64,000 nt of DNA, taken from NCBI RefSeq assembly GCF_003837865.1, contig NZ_RQIS01000004.1, forward strand, positions 286,381 through 350,380, read 5' to 3'. Below, one piece after another: positions 44,113 through 53,260 of the stretch. This stretch comes from Paraburkholderia dinghuensis. Its GTDB lineage: Bacteria; Pseudomonadota; Gammaproteobacteria; Burkholderiales; Burkholderiaceae. The notes beneath the pieces are model-generated. The model saw nothing but the letters and a program-made list of their open reading frames with translations. It had not been told where the DNA came from and made no database searches. The position numbers were made by a program, and so were the translations under genes. Numbering within the stretch: position 1 is the stretch's first letter; the number at the start of each line of letters is the position of its first letter.

Positions 44113-44618
44113 GCCCCGTGTTCATTGCCCGCACAAGCTGTCGAGCGTGCCAGTTTCGTCCGCGGCAAAAGCATTACTGACTTCAGGGACAGGAATCCGA
44201 CCCAGGGCGAATCCCACATAGGCATGCGAGCTTCACGAAACATGCGGCAGTTGCACGTAAAGCGGGAAAAAAATAAACGGTGACGTGTAGCGACAACAGC
44301 GCGCAAAGGCACAGTGATGCCACAAGAAAAGGGTGAGACTGCGGGAAGGCTCGATGACGAAACGCCCTGCGCACCAGGGCATTGACGCATAGAGTGGATC
44401 AGGCCTTCCGGATGCCGCGCGGCCCGAATATTGCGCGACCGGGGAAGATAATTGTACGGCGTGATCGGCAGCCGTCCAAGCGCTCTTTCCATCAGGGCAT
44501 CAGGCGCGATTTATGTGTGAAAAAAAATTCAAAAGGGTTTAGGATGAATTCGGGCGATGTCGTTTCCCTGTGGGCGCGCCGCGCACGACATCCGTCGCAG
44601 ATCTAGCGAGGAGGTAGC
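44113..44618. other. Long leader region of the prkA operon, no gene seen
   Basis: It holds several AT-rich patches (AAAAAAATAAAC near 44267; GTGTGAAAAAAAATTCAAAAG near 44512). I searched by eye for a sigma-54 -24/-12 pair with GG-N10-GC spacing and did not find a good one. The operon promoter should be within it. Confidence 0.5.
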
Positions 44619-46541
44619 ATGGATATCTACAGCAGCTTCGCGAACCGCTTCGAAAAAACGCGAGAGGAAGAGTTCTCGCTTGAGGAGTATCTCGCGCTCT
44701 GCAAAGAAGATCCCAGTGCGTACGCCACAGCCGGCGAGCGCATGCTCACTGCAATCGGCGAACCCGAACAGATAGACACTCGTCACGATCCACGCCTGTC
44801 GCGCATCTTCGCGAACAAGGTCATCAAGGTTTATCCCGCGTTCCGCGAGTTCTATGGCATGGAGGACGTGATCGAGCAGGTGGTCGCGTATTTCCGCCAC
44901 GCGGCCCAGGGCCTCGAAGAAAAGAAACAGATTCTCTATCTGCTCGGTCCGGTGGGCGGTGGCAAATCGTCGATTGCCGAGCGCCTCAAGCAGCTCATGG
45001 AGCGTGTGCCGTTCTATGCGATCAAGGGATCGCCCGTGAACGAATCGCCGCTCGGTCTGTTCGATTACGACGAAGACGGACCCATTCTCGAAGAGCAATA
45101 CGGCATTCCGCGCCGCTATCTCAAGAGCGTTCTCAGCCCTTGGGCCGTCAAGCGTCTGCACGAGTACAACGGCGATATTCGTCGCTTCCGCGTAGTGCGC
45201 CGCTATCCATCGATCCTGCGGCAGGTCGGTATTGCGAAGACGGAGCCAGGCGACGAGAACAATCAGGACATCTCGTCGCTCGTCGGCAAGGTCGATATCC
45301 GCAAGCTCGAACAATACGCGCAGGATGATGCCGATGCGTACAGCTATTCCGGCGGCCTGTGCCTCGCGAATCAGGGTTTGCTCGAATTCGTCGAAATGTT
45401 CAAGGCACCGATCAAGGTGCTGCACCCGCTGCTCACCGCGACGCAGGAAGGCAATTTCAAGGGTACCGAAGGATTCGGCGCGATTCCGTTCAACGGCATC
45501 ATCCTTGCGCACTCGAACGAGTCCGAGTGGAAGGCGTTCCGCAACAACCGGAATAACGAAGCGCTGCTCGACCGGATTTTTGTCGTGAAGGTGCCGTACT
45601 GCCTGCGCTACTCGGAAGAGATGAAGATCTACGAGAAGCTGCTGCGCAATTCGTCGCTGGCCGATGCTGTGTGCGCGCCTGGCACGCTCAAGATGATGGC
45701 CCAGTTTTCGGTGCTCACGCGTCTCCAGGAGCCCGAGAATTCCAGCCTCTTTTCGAAGATGCAGGTCTACGACGGTGAAAACCTCAAGGACACCGATCCG
45801 AAGGCAAAGTCGTATCAGGAGTATCGCGACTTCGCTGGCGTGGATGAAGGCATGAACGGCGTCTCCACGCGCTTCGCATTCAAGATTCTCTCTCGCGTGT
45901 TCAACTTCGATTCGACCGAAGTTGCCGCAAATCCGGTGCATCTGATGTACGTGCTCGAACAGCAGATCGAGCGCGAGCAGTTCCCGCCGGAAACGGAGCA
46001 GAAGTTTTTGTCGTTCGTGAAGGACGTATTGGCATCGCGCTACGCCGAGTTCATCGGGAAGGAGATCCAGACGGCTTACCTCGAATCGTATTCGGAATAC
46101 GGGCAGAACATATTCGACCGCTACGTCACGTATGCGGACTTCTGGATTCAGGATCAGGAGTTCCGCGACCACGACACGGGCGAAAGTTTCGACCGCGCGG
46201 CGCTCAACGCCGAACTGGAGAAGATCGAGAAGCCTGCGGGCATCAGCAATCCCAAGGACTTCCGCAACGAGATCGTCAACTTCGTGCTGCGCGCGCGCGC
46301 AGGCAACGCCGGAAAGAATCCGGCCTGGATCAGCTACGAGAAATTGCGCGTGGTGATCGAGAAGAAGATGTTCTCCAATACGGAAGAACTTTTGCCGGTT
46401 ATCTCGTTCAATGCGAAAGGTTCGGCAGAAGAGCAGCGCAAGCATGAAGACTTCGTCAACCGCATGGTGACGAAGGGCTATACGCCGAAGCAGGTACGGT
46501 TGCTCTGTGACTGGTATCTGCGGGTGCGCAAGTCGTCATGA
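44619..46541 (+). CDS. yeaG: PrkA family serine protein kinase
   Basis: A 640-residue AAA-type kinase starting MDIYSSFANRFEKTREEEFSL, with AGGAGG seven bases upstream. Walker A GPVGGGKSS is at about 110-118, and the segment YAIKGSPVNESPLGLFD and the PrkA C-terminal domain (FNRMVTKGYTPKQVRLLCDWYLRVRKS-like end) match YeaG/PrkA along its full length. YeaG acts in adaptation to nitrogen limitation and stationary phase in enterobacteria. First of three genes found together widely: prkA, a VWA protein, SpoVR. Confidence 0.95.
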   Translation: MDIYSSFANRFEKTREEEFSLEEYLALCKEDPSAYATAGERMLTAIGEPEQIDTRHDPRLSRIFANKVIKVYPAFREFYGMEDVIEQVVAYFRHAAQGLEEKKQILYLLGPVGGGKSSIAERLKQLMERVPFYAIKGSPVNESPLGLFDYDEDGPILEEQYGIPRRYLKSVLSPWAVKRLHEYNGDIRRFRVVRRYPSILRQVGIAKTEPGDENNQDISSLVGKVDIRKLEQYAQDDADAYSYSGGLCLANQGLLEFVEMFKAPIKVLHPLLTATQEGNFKGTEGFGAIPFNGIILAHSNESEWKAFRNNRNNEALLDRIFVVKVPYCLRYSEEMKIYEKLLRNSSLADAVCAPGTLKMMAQFSVLTRLQEPENSSLFSKMQVYDGENLKDTDPKAKSYQEYRDFAGVDEGMNGVSTRFAFKILSRVFNFDSTEVAANPVHLMYVLEQQIEREQFPPETEQKFLSFVKDVLASRYAEFIGKEIQTAYLESYSEYGQNIFDRYVTYADFWIQDQEFRDHDTGESFDRAALNAELEKIEKPAGISNPKDFRNEIVNFVLRARAGNAGKNPAWISYEKLRVVIEKKMFSNTEELLPVISFNAKGSAEEQRKHEDFVNRMVTKGYTPKQVRLLCDWYLRVRKSS

Positions 46542-46714
46542 GCAACGTGGCTTTACTGTCCGGTCGGGGCGCAGCCTGTGCTGCATACAGGCTGCCCGCC
46601 CGGACTTCCGGTGTGGCACGCAGCGCATGGCCGTAAGCGCGAAGTAGACGGCCTGCGCCGCTAGCGCCAATCGCGCAGCGCCTCGCCATTCGAAACTCGA
46701 GCGGGAGACTGGAT

Positions 46715-47983
46715 GTGCTTCATCAAATCATCGACCGCAGGCTGGCCGGCAAGAACAAGAGCATTGCAAACCGCGAGCGCTTTTTGCGCCGCGTGAAAAA
46801 CTATATTCGTCACGCCGTCTCGGAAGCGGTGCGCGACCGAAGCATCAAGGAAATACAAAAGAACCAGAGCATTACGATTCCGCGTAAGGACATCGCCGAA
46901 CCGTCTTTCCGCCACGGTCCCGGCGGCCGGCGTGAGATGGTCCATCCGGGCAACGAGGACTACGTGCGCGGCGACCGCATTCCGCGTCCGCAGGGCGGTG
47001 CGGGCGGTGGCGGGAGCCAGGCGAGCAACGAGGGCGAAGGGCAGGACGATTTCGTTTTCGAGCTTTCACGCGAAGAGTTCATGCAGTACTTCTTCGACGA
47101 CCTCGAACTGCCGCGTCTCGTCAAAACCCATCTGATGGCCGTGCCTACGTGGAAGAGCATCCGCGTGGGCTGGGCGGCCGAGGGCACACCCAACAATATC
47201 GACGTCGTGCGCTCCCTGCGCAGTGCGCTCGGGCGCCGCATTGCGCTTGGCGCGCCACTTGTCAACGAACTTCACGAACTCGAAGAGCAGCTTGAGGTGC
47301 TCAAGGCCGATCCTGCCGACCGGCGCGAAGAAATCCGCCTGCTCGACGAGCGGATTCACCATTTGCGCGGACGCATCTGGCGCATCCCGTTTATCGACCC
47401 TTTCGACCTGCGTTACATCAACCGCATAAAACAGCCGCAGCCGTCGAGCCAGGCGGTCATGTTTTGTCTGATGGATGTATCGGGTTCGATGGACGAGCAG
47501 CGCAAGGATCTGTCCAAGCGCTTTTTCATCCTGCTTTACCTGTTCCTCAAGCGCAATTACGAGCGCATCGAGGTGGTCTTCATCCGCCACCATACGCGTG
47601 CCGAAGAGGTCGACGAAGATACCTTCTTCCATTCGACCGAGAGCGGGGGCACGGTCGTTTCCAGCGCGCTGGAACTGATGAGGGAGGTGATCGAGGACCG
47701 TTATTCGCCGACCGACTGGAACATCTACGGAGCGCAGGCGTCGGACGGCGATAACTGGACGGACGATTCGCCCAAGTGCAAGAAGATCCTCGCGGATGAC
47801 ATCCTGCCAAAGGTGCGGTATTTTGCGTATATTCAGGTGACGCCGGAAGAGCAAAATCTCTGGCTCGAATACGCACAGCTGGCGCTCACCGAACCGCATC
47901 TGGCGATGAAAAAAGTGGACACCGCGGCGGATATCTACCCGGTTTTCCGGGAGCTTTTCGAAAAGCAGGTGGAGACATCATGA
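46715..47983 (+). CDS. yeaH: YeaH/YhbH family VWA protein (DUF444)
   Basis: A 422-residue protein with a GTG start nine bases after GGGAG. The N-terminus HQIIDRRLAGKNKSIANRERFLRR is the DUF444 signature. A Gly/Gln-rich linker (about 95-110) leads to a VWA domain with the MIDAS motif DVSGSMDE (about residue 252). It partners the PrkA kinase in stress adaptation. It lies 173 bases after yeaG and overlaps the SpoVR gene at its end. Confidence 0.94.
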   Translation: MLHQIIDRRLAGKNKSIANRERFLRRVKNYIRHAVSEAVRDRSIKEIQKNQSITIPRKDIAEPSFRHGPGGRREMVHPGNEDYVRGDRIPRPQGGAGGGGSQASNEGEGQDDFVFELSREEFMQYFFDDLELPRLVKTHLMAVPTWKSIRVGWAAEGTPNNIDVVRSLRSALGRRIALGAPLVNELHELEEQLEVLKADPADRREEIRLLDERIHHLRGRIWRIPFIDPFDLRYINRIKQPQPSSQAVMFCLMDVSGSMDEQRKDLSKRFFILLYLFLKRNYERIEVVFIRHHTRAEEVDEDTFFHSTESGGTVVSSALELMREVIEDRYSPTDWNIYGAQASDGDNWTDDSPKCKKILADDILPKVRYFAYIQVTPEEQNLWLEYAQLALTEPHLAMKKVDTAADIYPVFRELFEKQVETS

Positions 47984-49692
47984 CGACGCGCCACTTGCAT
48001 AACGAAGCGCGCGGCTATCAGCCAGAGCGCCAGAAAACTGGCGGCCACGAAAAAGGGCAGCATGGCGTGCAGGAGGACGCCACTGCGTCCGCCGCCGGGG
48101 AGCGCGGGCATGCCGCCGAGCCCGCCCGTGAGACGGAGCGCGCGCAAAGCCAGCAAAAGGAAGTGCAGATGAACGTAGCCGATAGAAGGCCGTTGCCTTG
48201 CCCATCCGACTGGACCTTCGAGTTGATCGAAGAGTACGACACGCACATCTCGCACGTTGCGGAGCAATATGAACTGGACGTCTATCCGATCCAGCTCGAA
48301 CTGATCAGCGCCGAGCAGATGATGGACGCCTACGCATCGGTGGGCATGCCGGTGAACTATCGCCACTGGTCGTTCGGCAAGCACTTTCTTTCTACCGAAA
48401 AGAGCTACCGGCGCGGCCAGATGGGGCTCGCGTACGAGATCGTCATCAACTCGAATCCATGCATTGCGTATCTCATGGAAGAGAACACGATGACGATGCA
48501 GGCGCTCGTCATCGCGCACGCGGCTTACGGCCACAATTCGTTCTTCAAGGGCAATTACCTGTTCCGTCTCTGGACAGACGCTCACGCCATCATCGACTAC
48601 CTCGTCTACGCGAAGAACTACATCGCGGAATGTGAAGAGCGCTATGGCCTCGATCGCATCGAGGAACTACTCGACTCCTGCCACGCGCTGATGAACTATG
48701 GCGTGGACCGCTACAAGCGCCCGCAGAAACTCTCGCTCGAACGCGAGGCGGCCATGCGTCGCGAACGCGAGGTCTATCTGCAGTCGCAGGTTAACGATTT
48801 GTGGCGCACGCTCCCCGCGAGACATCAACCGGTCGCCGAAGAAGTGGAGGAGCGGTTTCCGCCGGAACCTCAGGAAAATCTGCTGTATTTCGCCGAAAAG
48901 AACGCGCCGCTACTCGAACCATGGGAGCGCGAGGTGATCCGCATCGTGCGGAAAATCGGTCAGTACTTCTATCCTCAGCGGCAAACACAGGTCATGAACG
49001 AGGGATGGGCCACGTTCTGGCATTACACGCTGCTCAATACGCTCTATGCGCAAGGCAAGCTCGAAGACGGCTTCATGATGGAGTTCCTGCATTCGCACAG
49101 CAACGTCGTGTATCAGCCGCCGGTCACGAAACCCTATTACAGCGGCATCAATCCATATGCACTGGGGTTCTCGATGATGAGCGACATTCGCCGCATCTGC
49201 GAAAACCCCACCGACGAAGACCGCAAATGGTTTCCCGAACTCGCGGGTAGCCCGTGGCTCAAGTCTTTGCACTACGCCATGCGGAATTTCAAGGATGAGA
49301 GCTTCATCGCGCAATACCTCTCGCCGCATCTGATCCGCGAAATGCGGCTCTTCTCCGTGCTCGACGACGACATGCGCGACGCGCTGGAAGTCTCGGCGAT
49401 TCACGACGAAAGCGGCTACCAGTATGTGCGTCAGGCGCTCTCTCGGCAGTACGACATGCATCACCGCGAGCCGAACATTCAGGTGTGGTCGGTCAACACG
49501 CGCGGCGACCGCAGTCTCACGCTGCGCCACTTCATGAGCGACAACCGCCATCTCTCCGGCGACACGGATGAGGTGCTGCGCCACATGGCAAGGCTGTGGC
49601 AGTTCGACGTGTTTCTCGAAAGCGTCGACGAGAACGGCACCGTGCGCAAACGCTACGAGTGTCGCTACATGCCGCCGCCGGTGAGGGCGTAG
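47980..49692 (+). CDS. ycgB: SpoVR family protein (YcgB)
   Basis: A 570-residue form starts at 47980, overlapping yeaH by ATGA with GGTGGAG upstream. Its first 63 residues are polar, low-complexity and not part of the family. A second start at 48169 (MNVADRRPLPCPSDWTFELI) has AAAGGAAG before it and yields the usual 507-residue length. The rest matches E. coli YcgB closely: LISAEQMMDAYASVGMPVNYRHWSFGK, EIVINSNPCIAYLMEEN, VMNEGWATFWHYT, RGDRSLTLRH. The protein is cytoplasmic; its biochemical activity is unknown, and it works in the prkA-yeaH-spoVR stress operon. Confidence 0.93.
   Translation: MTTRHLHNEARGYQPERQKTGGHEKGQHGVQEDATASAAGERGHAAEPARETERAQSQQKEVQMNVADRRPLPCPSDWTFELIEEYDTHISHVAEQYELDVYPIQLELISAEQMMDAYASVGMPVNYRHWSFGKHFLSTEKSYRRGQMGLAYEIVINSNPCIAYLMEENTMTMQALVIAHAAYGHNSFFKGNYLFRLWTDAHAIIDYLVYAKNYIAECEERYGLDRIEELLDSCHALMNYGVDRYKRPQKLSLEREAAMRREREVYLQSQVNDLWRTLPARHQPVAEEVEERFPPEPQENLLYFAEKNAPLLEPWEREVIRIVRKIGQYFYPQRQTQVMNEGWATFWHYTLLNTLYAQGKLEDGFMMEFLHSHSNVVYQPPVTKPYYSGINPYALGFSMMSDIRRICENPTDEDRKWFPELAGSPWLKSLHYAMRNFKDESFIAQYLSPHLIREMRLFSVLDDDMRDALEVSAIHDESGYQYVRQALSRQYDMHHREPNIQVWSVNTRGDRSLTLRHFMSDNRHLSGDTDEVLRHMARLWQFDVFLESVDENGTVRKRYECRYMPPPVRA
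48155..48171 (+). promoter_or_regulatory. Internal ribosome binding site and second start of SpoVR
   Basis: AAAAGGAAG followed by five bases and ATG 48169 inside the longer SpoVR reading frame, at the exact boundary between the non-conserved leader and the conserved domain. Confidence 0.6.
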
Positions 49693-49740
49693 TCGCGCCG
49701 GGCGTCGCTCGCGCTTCGCCAATCTCGTCAATCACGTTGA

Positions 49741-49768
49741 AGGCCAGCCTGCGGGCTGGCCTTTTTCG
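49741..49768 (+). terminator. Rho-independent terminator of the prkA operon
   Basis: Stem AGGCCAGCC / GGCTGGCCT (49741-49762) followed by TTTTCGTTTCG, 49 bases past the SpoVR stop. Confidence 0.9.
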
Positions 49769-49884
49769 TTTCGTCCGTGCATGTCGGCTAACGCGAAGCA
49801 AAGTGCGCGGCCGCGCTACCATACGCGCTCATCGAAACCGATTGAAGGGGCGTGCGCGGATGCAGAGATCGAAAGGATGGCGCC

Positions 49885-51561
49885 ATGGCATTTGAACCAT
49901 TCAAGGGCGTGCGGCCTTTGAGCCGCGCGTCGGCATTGCGTGACTCGCGCGCGGGCGTGATGCTCGCGTTCATGAACATCCCGCAGTTACTCGGTTATGC
50001 ACGCATAGCGGGCATGCCTGGCGTTACCGGCCTGTATACGGGCTTTTTGCCTGTGATTGCGTTCGCGATCTTTGGCGCGTCGCGACATCTCGTCGTGGCC
50101 GCCGATTCCGCGACAGCCACGATTTTCGCAAGCCGTCTCTCGACGATGGCCACGCCGTCCAGCGCGGAGTACGTTGCGCTCGCAGGCATGACCGCGCTGC
50201 TCACTGCCGTGTTGCTATTGATCGCGCGTGTTTTTCGCCTCGGTTTTCTAGCCGATTTCCTCTCGCGGACCGTGCTCGTCGGATTCCTGACCGGCGTCGG
50301 CGTGCAGGTGGGCATCGCGATGCTTGGCGACATGTTTGGCATTGCAGTCACTTCGCGCCGCACCGTTGTGCAGGTTCGTGAGATCGTGACGCAACTGCCA
50401 CACATCAATGGGGCGACGTTGGGCATTGCTGCGTTTGTCGTCGTGGCAATCCTGTTCTTCAAACACTACCGTCCTCGCTGGCCGGTGCCGCTTATCGCCG
50501 TGGTGGGCGGCATAGTCGCGAGCGCGACCCTGAACTTCGCCGCACACGGCATCGCCGTGATCGGCCCTGTGGCGGGTGGCTTGCCACCCGTCACCTTTCC
50601 AGCACTCGACTTGTTTCAGGTGATCGACCTGTTGCAGGTGTCCGCGGCGTGCGTCGTCGTCATCGTCGCGCAGAGCGCAGCGACGAGCCGTGCCTTCGCA
50701 GAGCGCTATGGCGAACGCGTCGACGAGGACGTTAACCTGCTCGGTCTGGCCGCAGCGAATGCCGTCGCGGGCTTGAGCGGCGCTTTTGTCGTGAACGGCA
50801 GCCTCACGCAGACCGCCATGGCCGACGAGGCCGGCGCCCGCAGCCAGTTCGCGCAACTCGTATTCGCAGGCGTCGTGCTCGTCGTGTTGCTGTTCCTCGG
50901 CCACTGGCTGCAATACCTGCCTCACTGCGTGCTCGCCGCGATCGTGTTCACGATCGCCGTGGGGCTGGTCCATGTCCGGCAGATGTACGCCATTCGCCGC
51001 GAAAGTCCTGGCGAATTCCTGCTCGCATTGACGACGGCGCTGGCAGTGGTGGTGATGGGTGTGGAGAACGGCATTCTGATCGCAATCGGGCTGTCTCTGC
51101 TTCGTCATGTGCGCCATAGCTACCGGCCGCACACAATGGTGCTCGTGCCGGGCGAGCAGGGCCGCTGGCAGCCCGAACCGACGCAGCCCGGCATGCAGAC
51201 CGCACCCGGATTGATCGTCTACCGCTTCGGTTCCGATCTGTTCTACGCGAACGACCATCTTTTCGTCGATGAGGTCCGGCACCTGGTCGATCGTGCGCCG
51301 ACGACGGTGCGCTGCTTCGTCATCGACGCGGCAGCGATCACCGTTCTGGATTATTCGGCTGGACGTTCGGTTGGCGACTTGTGCGAATCGCTTTCGAGCC
51401 GGGGTGTGAAGGTGATTTTCGGCCGCGTGAACCGCTATTTGCGTTCAGACATGGACCGGCATGGCATCACGCGCGTGGTAGGCGCAGAAAATCTCTACAC
51501 GACGCTGCACGAGGCGCTGGCCGCCGTGCGGCCCGGCCTCCAGATTCATACCGAAGAGTGA
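49885..51561 (+). CDS. SulP family anion transporter with STAS domain
   Basis: A 558-residue inner membrane protein; AAAGGA precedes ATG 49885. It has about twelve hydrophobic segments, with the SulP-type start AGVMLAFMNIPQLLGYARIAGMPGVTGLYTGFLP. The C-terminal STAS domain (about 435-550; GLIVYRFGSDLFYANDHLFVDEV, FVIDAAAITVLDYSAG) is in the cytoplasm. Family members move sulfate, bicarbonate or dicarboxylates; the substrate is not evident. The family motif in the loop, SATSRAFAERYGERVDEDVNLLGLAAANA, is intact. Confidence 0.88.
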   Translation: MAFEPFKGVRPLSRASALRDSRAGVMLAFMNIPQLLGYARIAGMPGVTGLYTGFLPVIAFAIFGASRHLVVAADSATATIFASRLSTMATPSSAEYVALAGMTALLTAVLLLIARVFRLGFLADFLSRTVLVGFLTGVGVQVGIAMLGDMFGIAVTSRRTVVQVREIVTQLPHINGATLGIAAFVVVAILFFKHYRPRWPVPLIAVVGGIVASATLNFAAHGIAVIGPVAGGLPPVTFPALDLFQVIDLLQVSAACVVVIVAQSAATSRAFAERYGERVDEDVNLLGLAAANAVAGLSGAFVVNGSLTQTAMADEAGARSQFAQLVFAGVVLVVLLFLGHWLQYLPHCVLAAIVFTIAVGLVHVRQMYAIRRESPGEFLLALTTALAVVVMGVENGILIAIGLSLLRHVRHSYRPHTMVLVPGEQGRWQPEPTQPGMQTAPGLIVYRFGSDLFYANDHLFVDEVRHLVDRAPTTVRCFVIDAAAITVLDYSAGRSVGDLCESLSSRGVKVIFGRVNRYLRSDMDRHGITRVVGAENLYTTLHEALAAVRPGLQIHTEE

Positions 51562-51696
51562 CCGCGGCGCCGCGATCGGCACCATAAAGTGATCCTGAAT
51601 AATTGTGCATAGCTTGCGAATGGCTTGCATTGGCGTGTCCAGACAAACCCCGATTGTCCCGGCGAATTTGCCGCTGCAATCTTGCGCCACGAGCGT

Positions 51697-51712
51697 GTGG
51701 AAGCGCTTCCAC
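51697..51712. promoter_or_regulatory. 16-bp perfect palindromic LacI-type operator
   Basis: GTGGAAGCGCTTCCAC with the central CG typical of LacI-family operators. It lies 58 bases upstream of the GH1 start; the LacI gene at the end of the same operon is its likely reader. Confidence 0.8.
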
Positions 51713-51769
51713 TCATCCCCGTTGCGGGTGCTGCTCGCGCCCGGCCGACGGTTTAGCGAAGGAGCTTTC

Positions 51770-53179
51770 GTGATACAAGATCCAGCCGCTTCGCCGAATT
51801 CCGCCCACACCACCACGCCAGACGACGCGTTCACGCCACCCGCCGGGTCGTCGCTATGGCGCCGCGATTTTCTGCTCGGCGCAGCGACGGCGTCGTACCA
51901 GATCGAGGGCGCCGTCGCCGAGGACGGCCGTCTTCCGTCGATCTGGGATACGTTCAGCGCGACGCCCGGAAAAGTGCTCGCGGGCGACACGGGTGCTGTG
52001 GCCTGCGATCACTATCACCGATGGGAAGCGGATCTCGATCTCATCGACAACCTGAATTTCGAGGCCTATCGCTTCTCGATTGCGTGGCCGCGCGTGATGG
52101 ACGCGGCGGGTCGCCCGAACGCGAAGGGCATCGACTTCTACAAGCGCCTGCTTGGACGCCTGAAAGAGAAGGGCATACGAGCGTTCGCGACGCTTTACCA
52201 CTGGGACCTGCCACAGCATCTGGAAGACCGCGGTGGCTGGCTCAACCGTGACACGGCCTGGCGCTTCGCCGACTATGCCGACCTCATGAGCCGTGAACTC
52301 GCGGGCCAGGTCGATGGCTGGATGACGCTCAACGAGCCATGGTGCTCGGCGTATCTCGGCTACGGTAGTGGCCATCACGCACCCGGTCTCGCGAATGTTC
52401 GCTATGCGACACAGGCGTTGCACCATCTGCTGCTCGGGCACGGGCTCGCGATTCCCGCGCTGCGTGCTAACGATCCGGGCTCGGCGAAAGGCATCGTCGC
52501 GAACGTGGGACGAGGTACGCCCGATTCGCCGTCCGCCGCCGACGTGCGCGCCGCGCATCTGTTCGAGGTGCAGCACAACGCGTGGATTCTCGACCCGCTG
52601 CTCTGTGGCACGTATCCGCAGGATCTGTTCGAGTTGTGGCCCGGCGCTGAGCCGCTGGTGCTCAACGGGGATATGCGAACGATCTCGGCGCCACTCGACT
52701 TTCTCGGCATCAACTACTATTTCCGCACCAACGTAAAGAGCGATGGCGCGCATGGTTTCGTCGAAGTGCCGCTGGATGGCGTGGAGCGCACGCAGATGGG
52801 TTGGGAAGTCTACCCGGACGGTCTGCGCGATCTGCTCACGGGCTTTCGTGATGCCTACGACAACCTGCCGCCCATCTACATCACCGAGAATGGCATGGCG
52901 TCGAACGATCGCGTGATCGACGGCCGGGTGGACGACCCACAGCGGATTGCGTTCCTCAAGCGCCATCTGGCCGCGGTCGATGCTGCAATCAAGGCGGGCG
53001 TGGACGTGCGAGGCTATTTCGTGTGGTCGCTGCTCGACAACTTCGAATGGGCGTTTGGCTATGAGCGGCGCTTTGGCGTCGTCCATGTCGATTACGACAC
53101 GCAAAAGCGCACCATCAAGCGCAGCGCCGAATTGCTCGCGCGTTTCATCGCGGAACGCCGCACGCGCGGTACGGCATAA
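51770..53179 (+). CDS. GH1 family beta-glucosidase
   Basis: A 469-residue enzyme with a GTG start ten bases after GAAGGAG. The N-terminal GH1 segment is DFLLGAATASYQIEGAVAEDGRLPSIWDTF. Acid/base Glu189 lies in TLNEP and nucleophile Glu373 in YITENG, and the closing WSLLDNFEWAFGYERRFGVVHVDY is characteristic. It hydrolyses beta-glucosides such as cellobiose in the cytoplasm. It heads an operon with a sugar ABC transporter and regulator, and the upstream palindrome should control it. The longer ATG frame from 51605 would span the operator and is not used. Confidence 0.93.
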   Translation: MIQDPAASPNSAHTTTPDDAFTPPAGSSLWRRDFLLGAATASYQIEGAVAEDGRLPSIWDTFSATPGKVLAGDTGAVACDHYHRWEADLDLIDNLNFEAYRFSIAWPRVMDAAGRPNAKGIDFYKRLLGRLKEKGIRAFATLYHWDLPQHLEDRGGWLNRDTAWRFADYADLMSRELAGQVDGWMTLNEPWCSAYLGYGSGHHAPGLANVRYATQALHHLLLGHGLAIPALRANDPGSAKGIVANVGRGTPDSPSAADVRAAHLFEVQHNAWILDPLLCGTYPQDLFELWPGAEPLVLNGDMRTISAPLDFLGINYYFRTNVKSDGAHGFVEVPLDGVERTQMGWEVYPDGLRDLLTGFRDAYDNLPPIYITENGMASNDRVIDGRVDDPQRIAFLKRHLAAVDAAIKAGVDVRGYFVWSLLDNFEWAFGYERRFGVVHVDYDTQKRTIKRSAELLARFIAERRTRGTA

Positions 53180-53260
53180 CGCGTGCGCGTGAGACCGGCT
53201 TGCGGTAACCACGTAGTGACCGTTCATGCACGGCAACCCGGAACAACCGGAGGAGACACA

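Noticed and set aside
44219..44312. Possible sigma-54 promoter for the prkA operon (AGGCACAGTGATGCC and AGGCATGCGAGCTTC)
   Set aside because: The first has nine instead of ten bases between GG and GC, and the second lacks the downstream GC.
44529..46445. 638-codon minus-strand ORF opposite prkA
   Set aside because: It mirrors the high-GC third positions of prkA; PrkA itself has full-length family similarity and a strong ribosome binding site.
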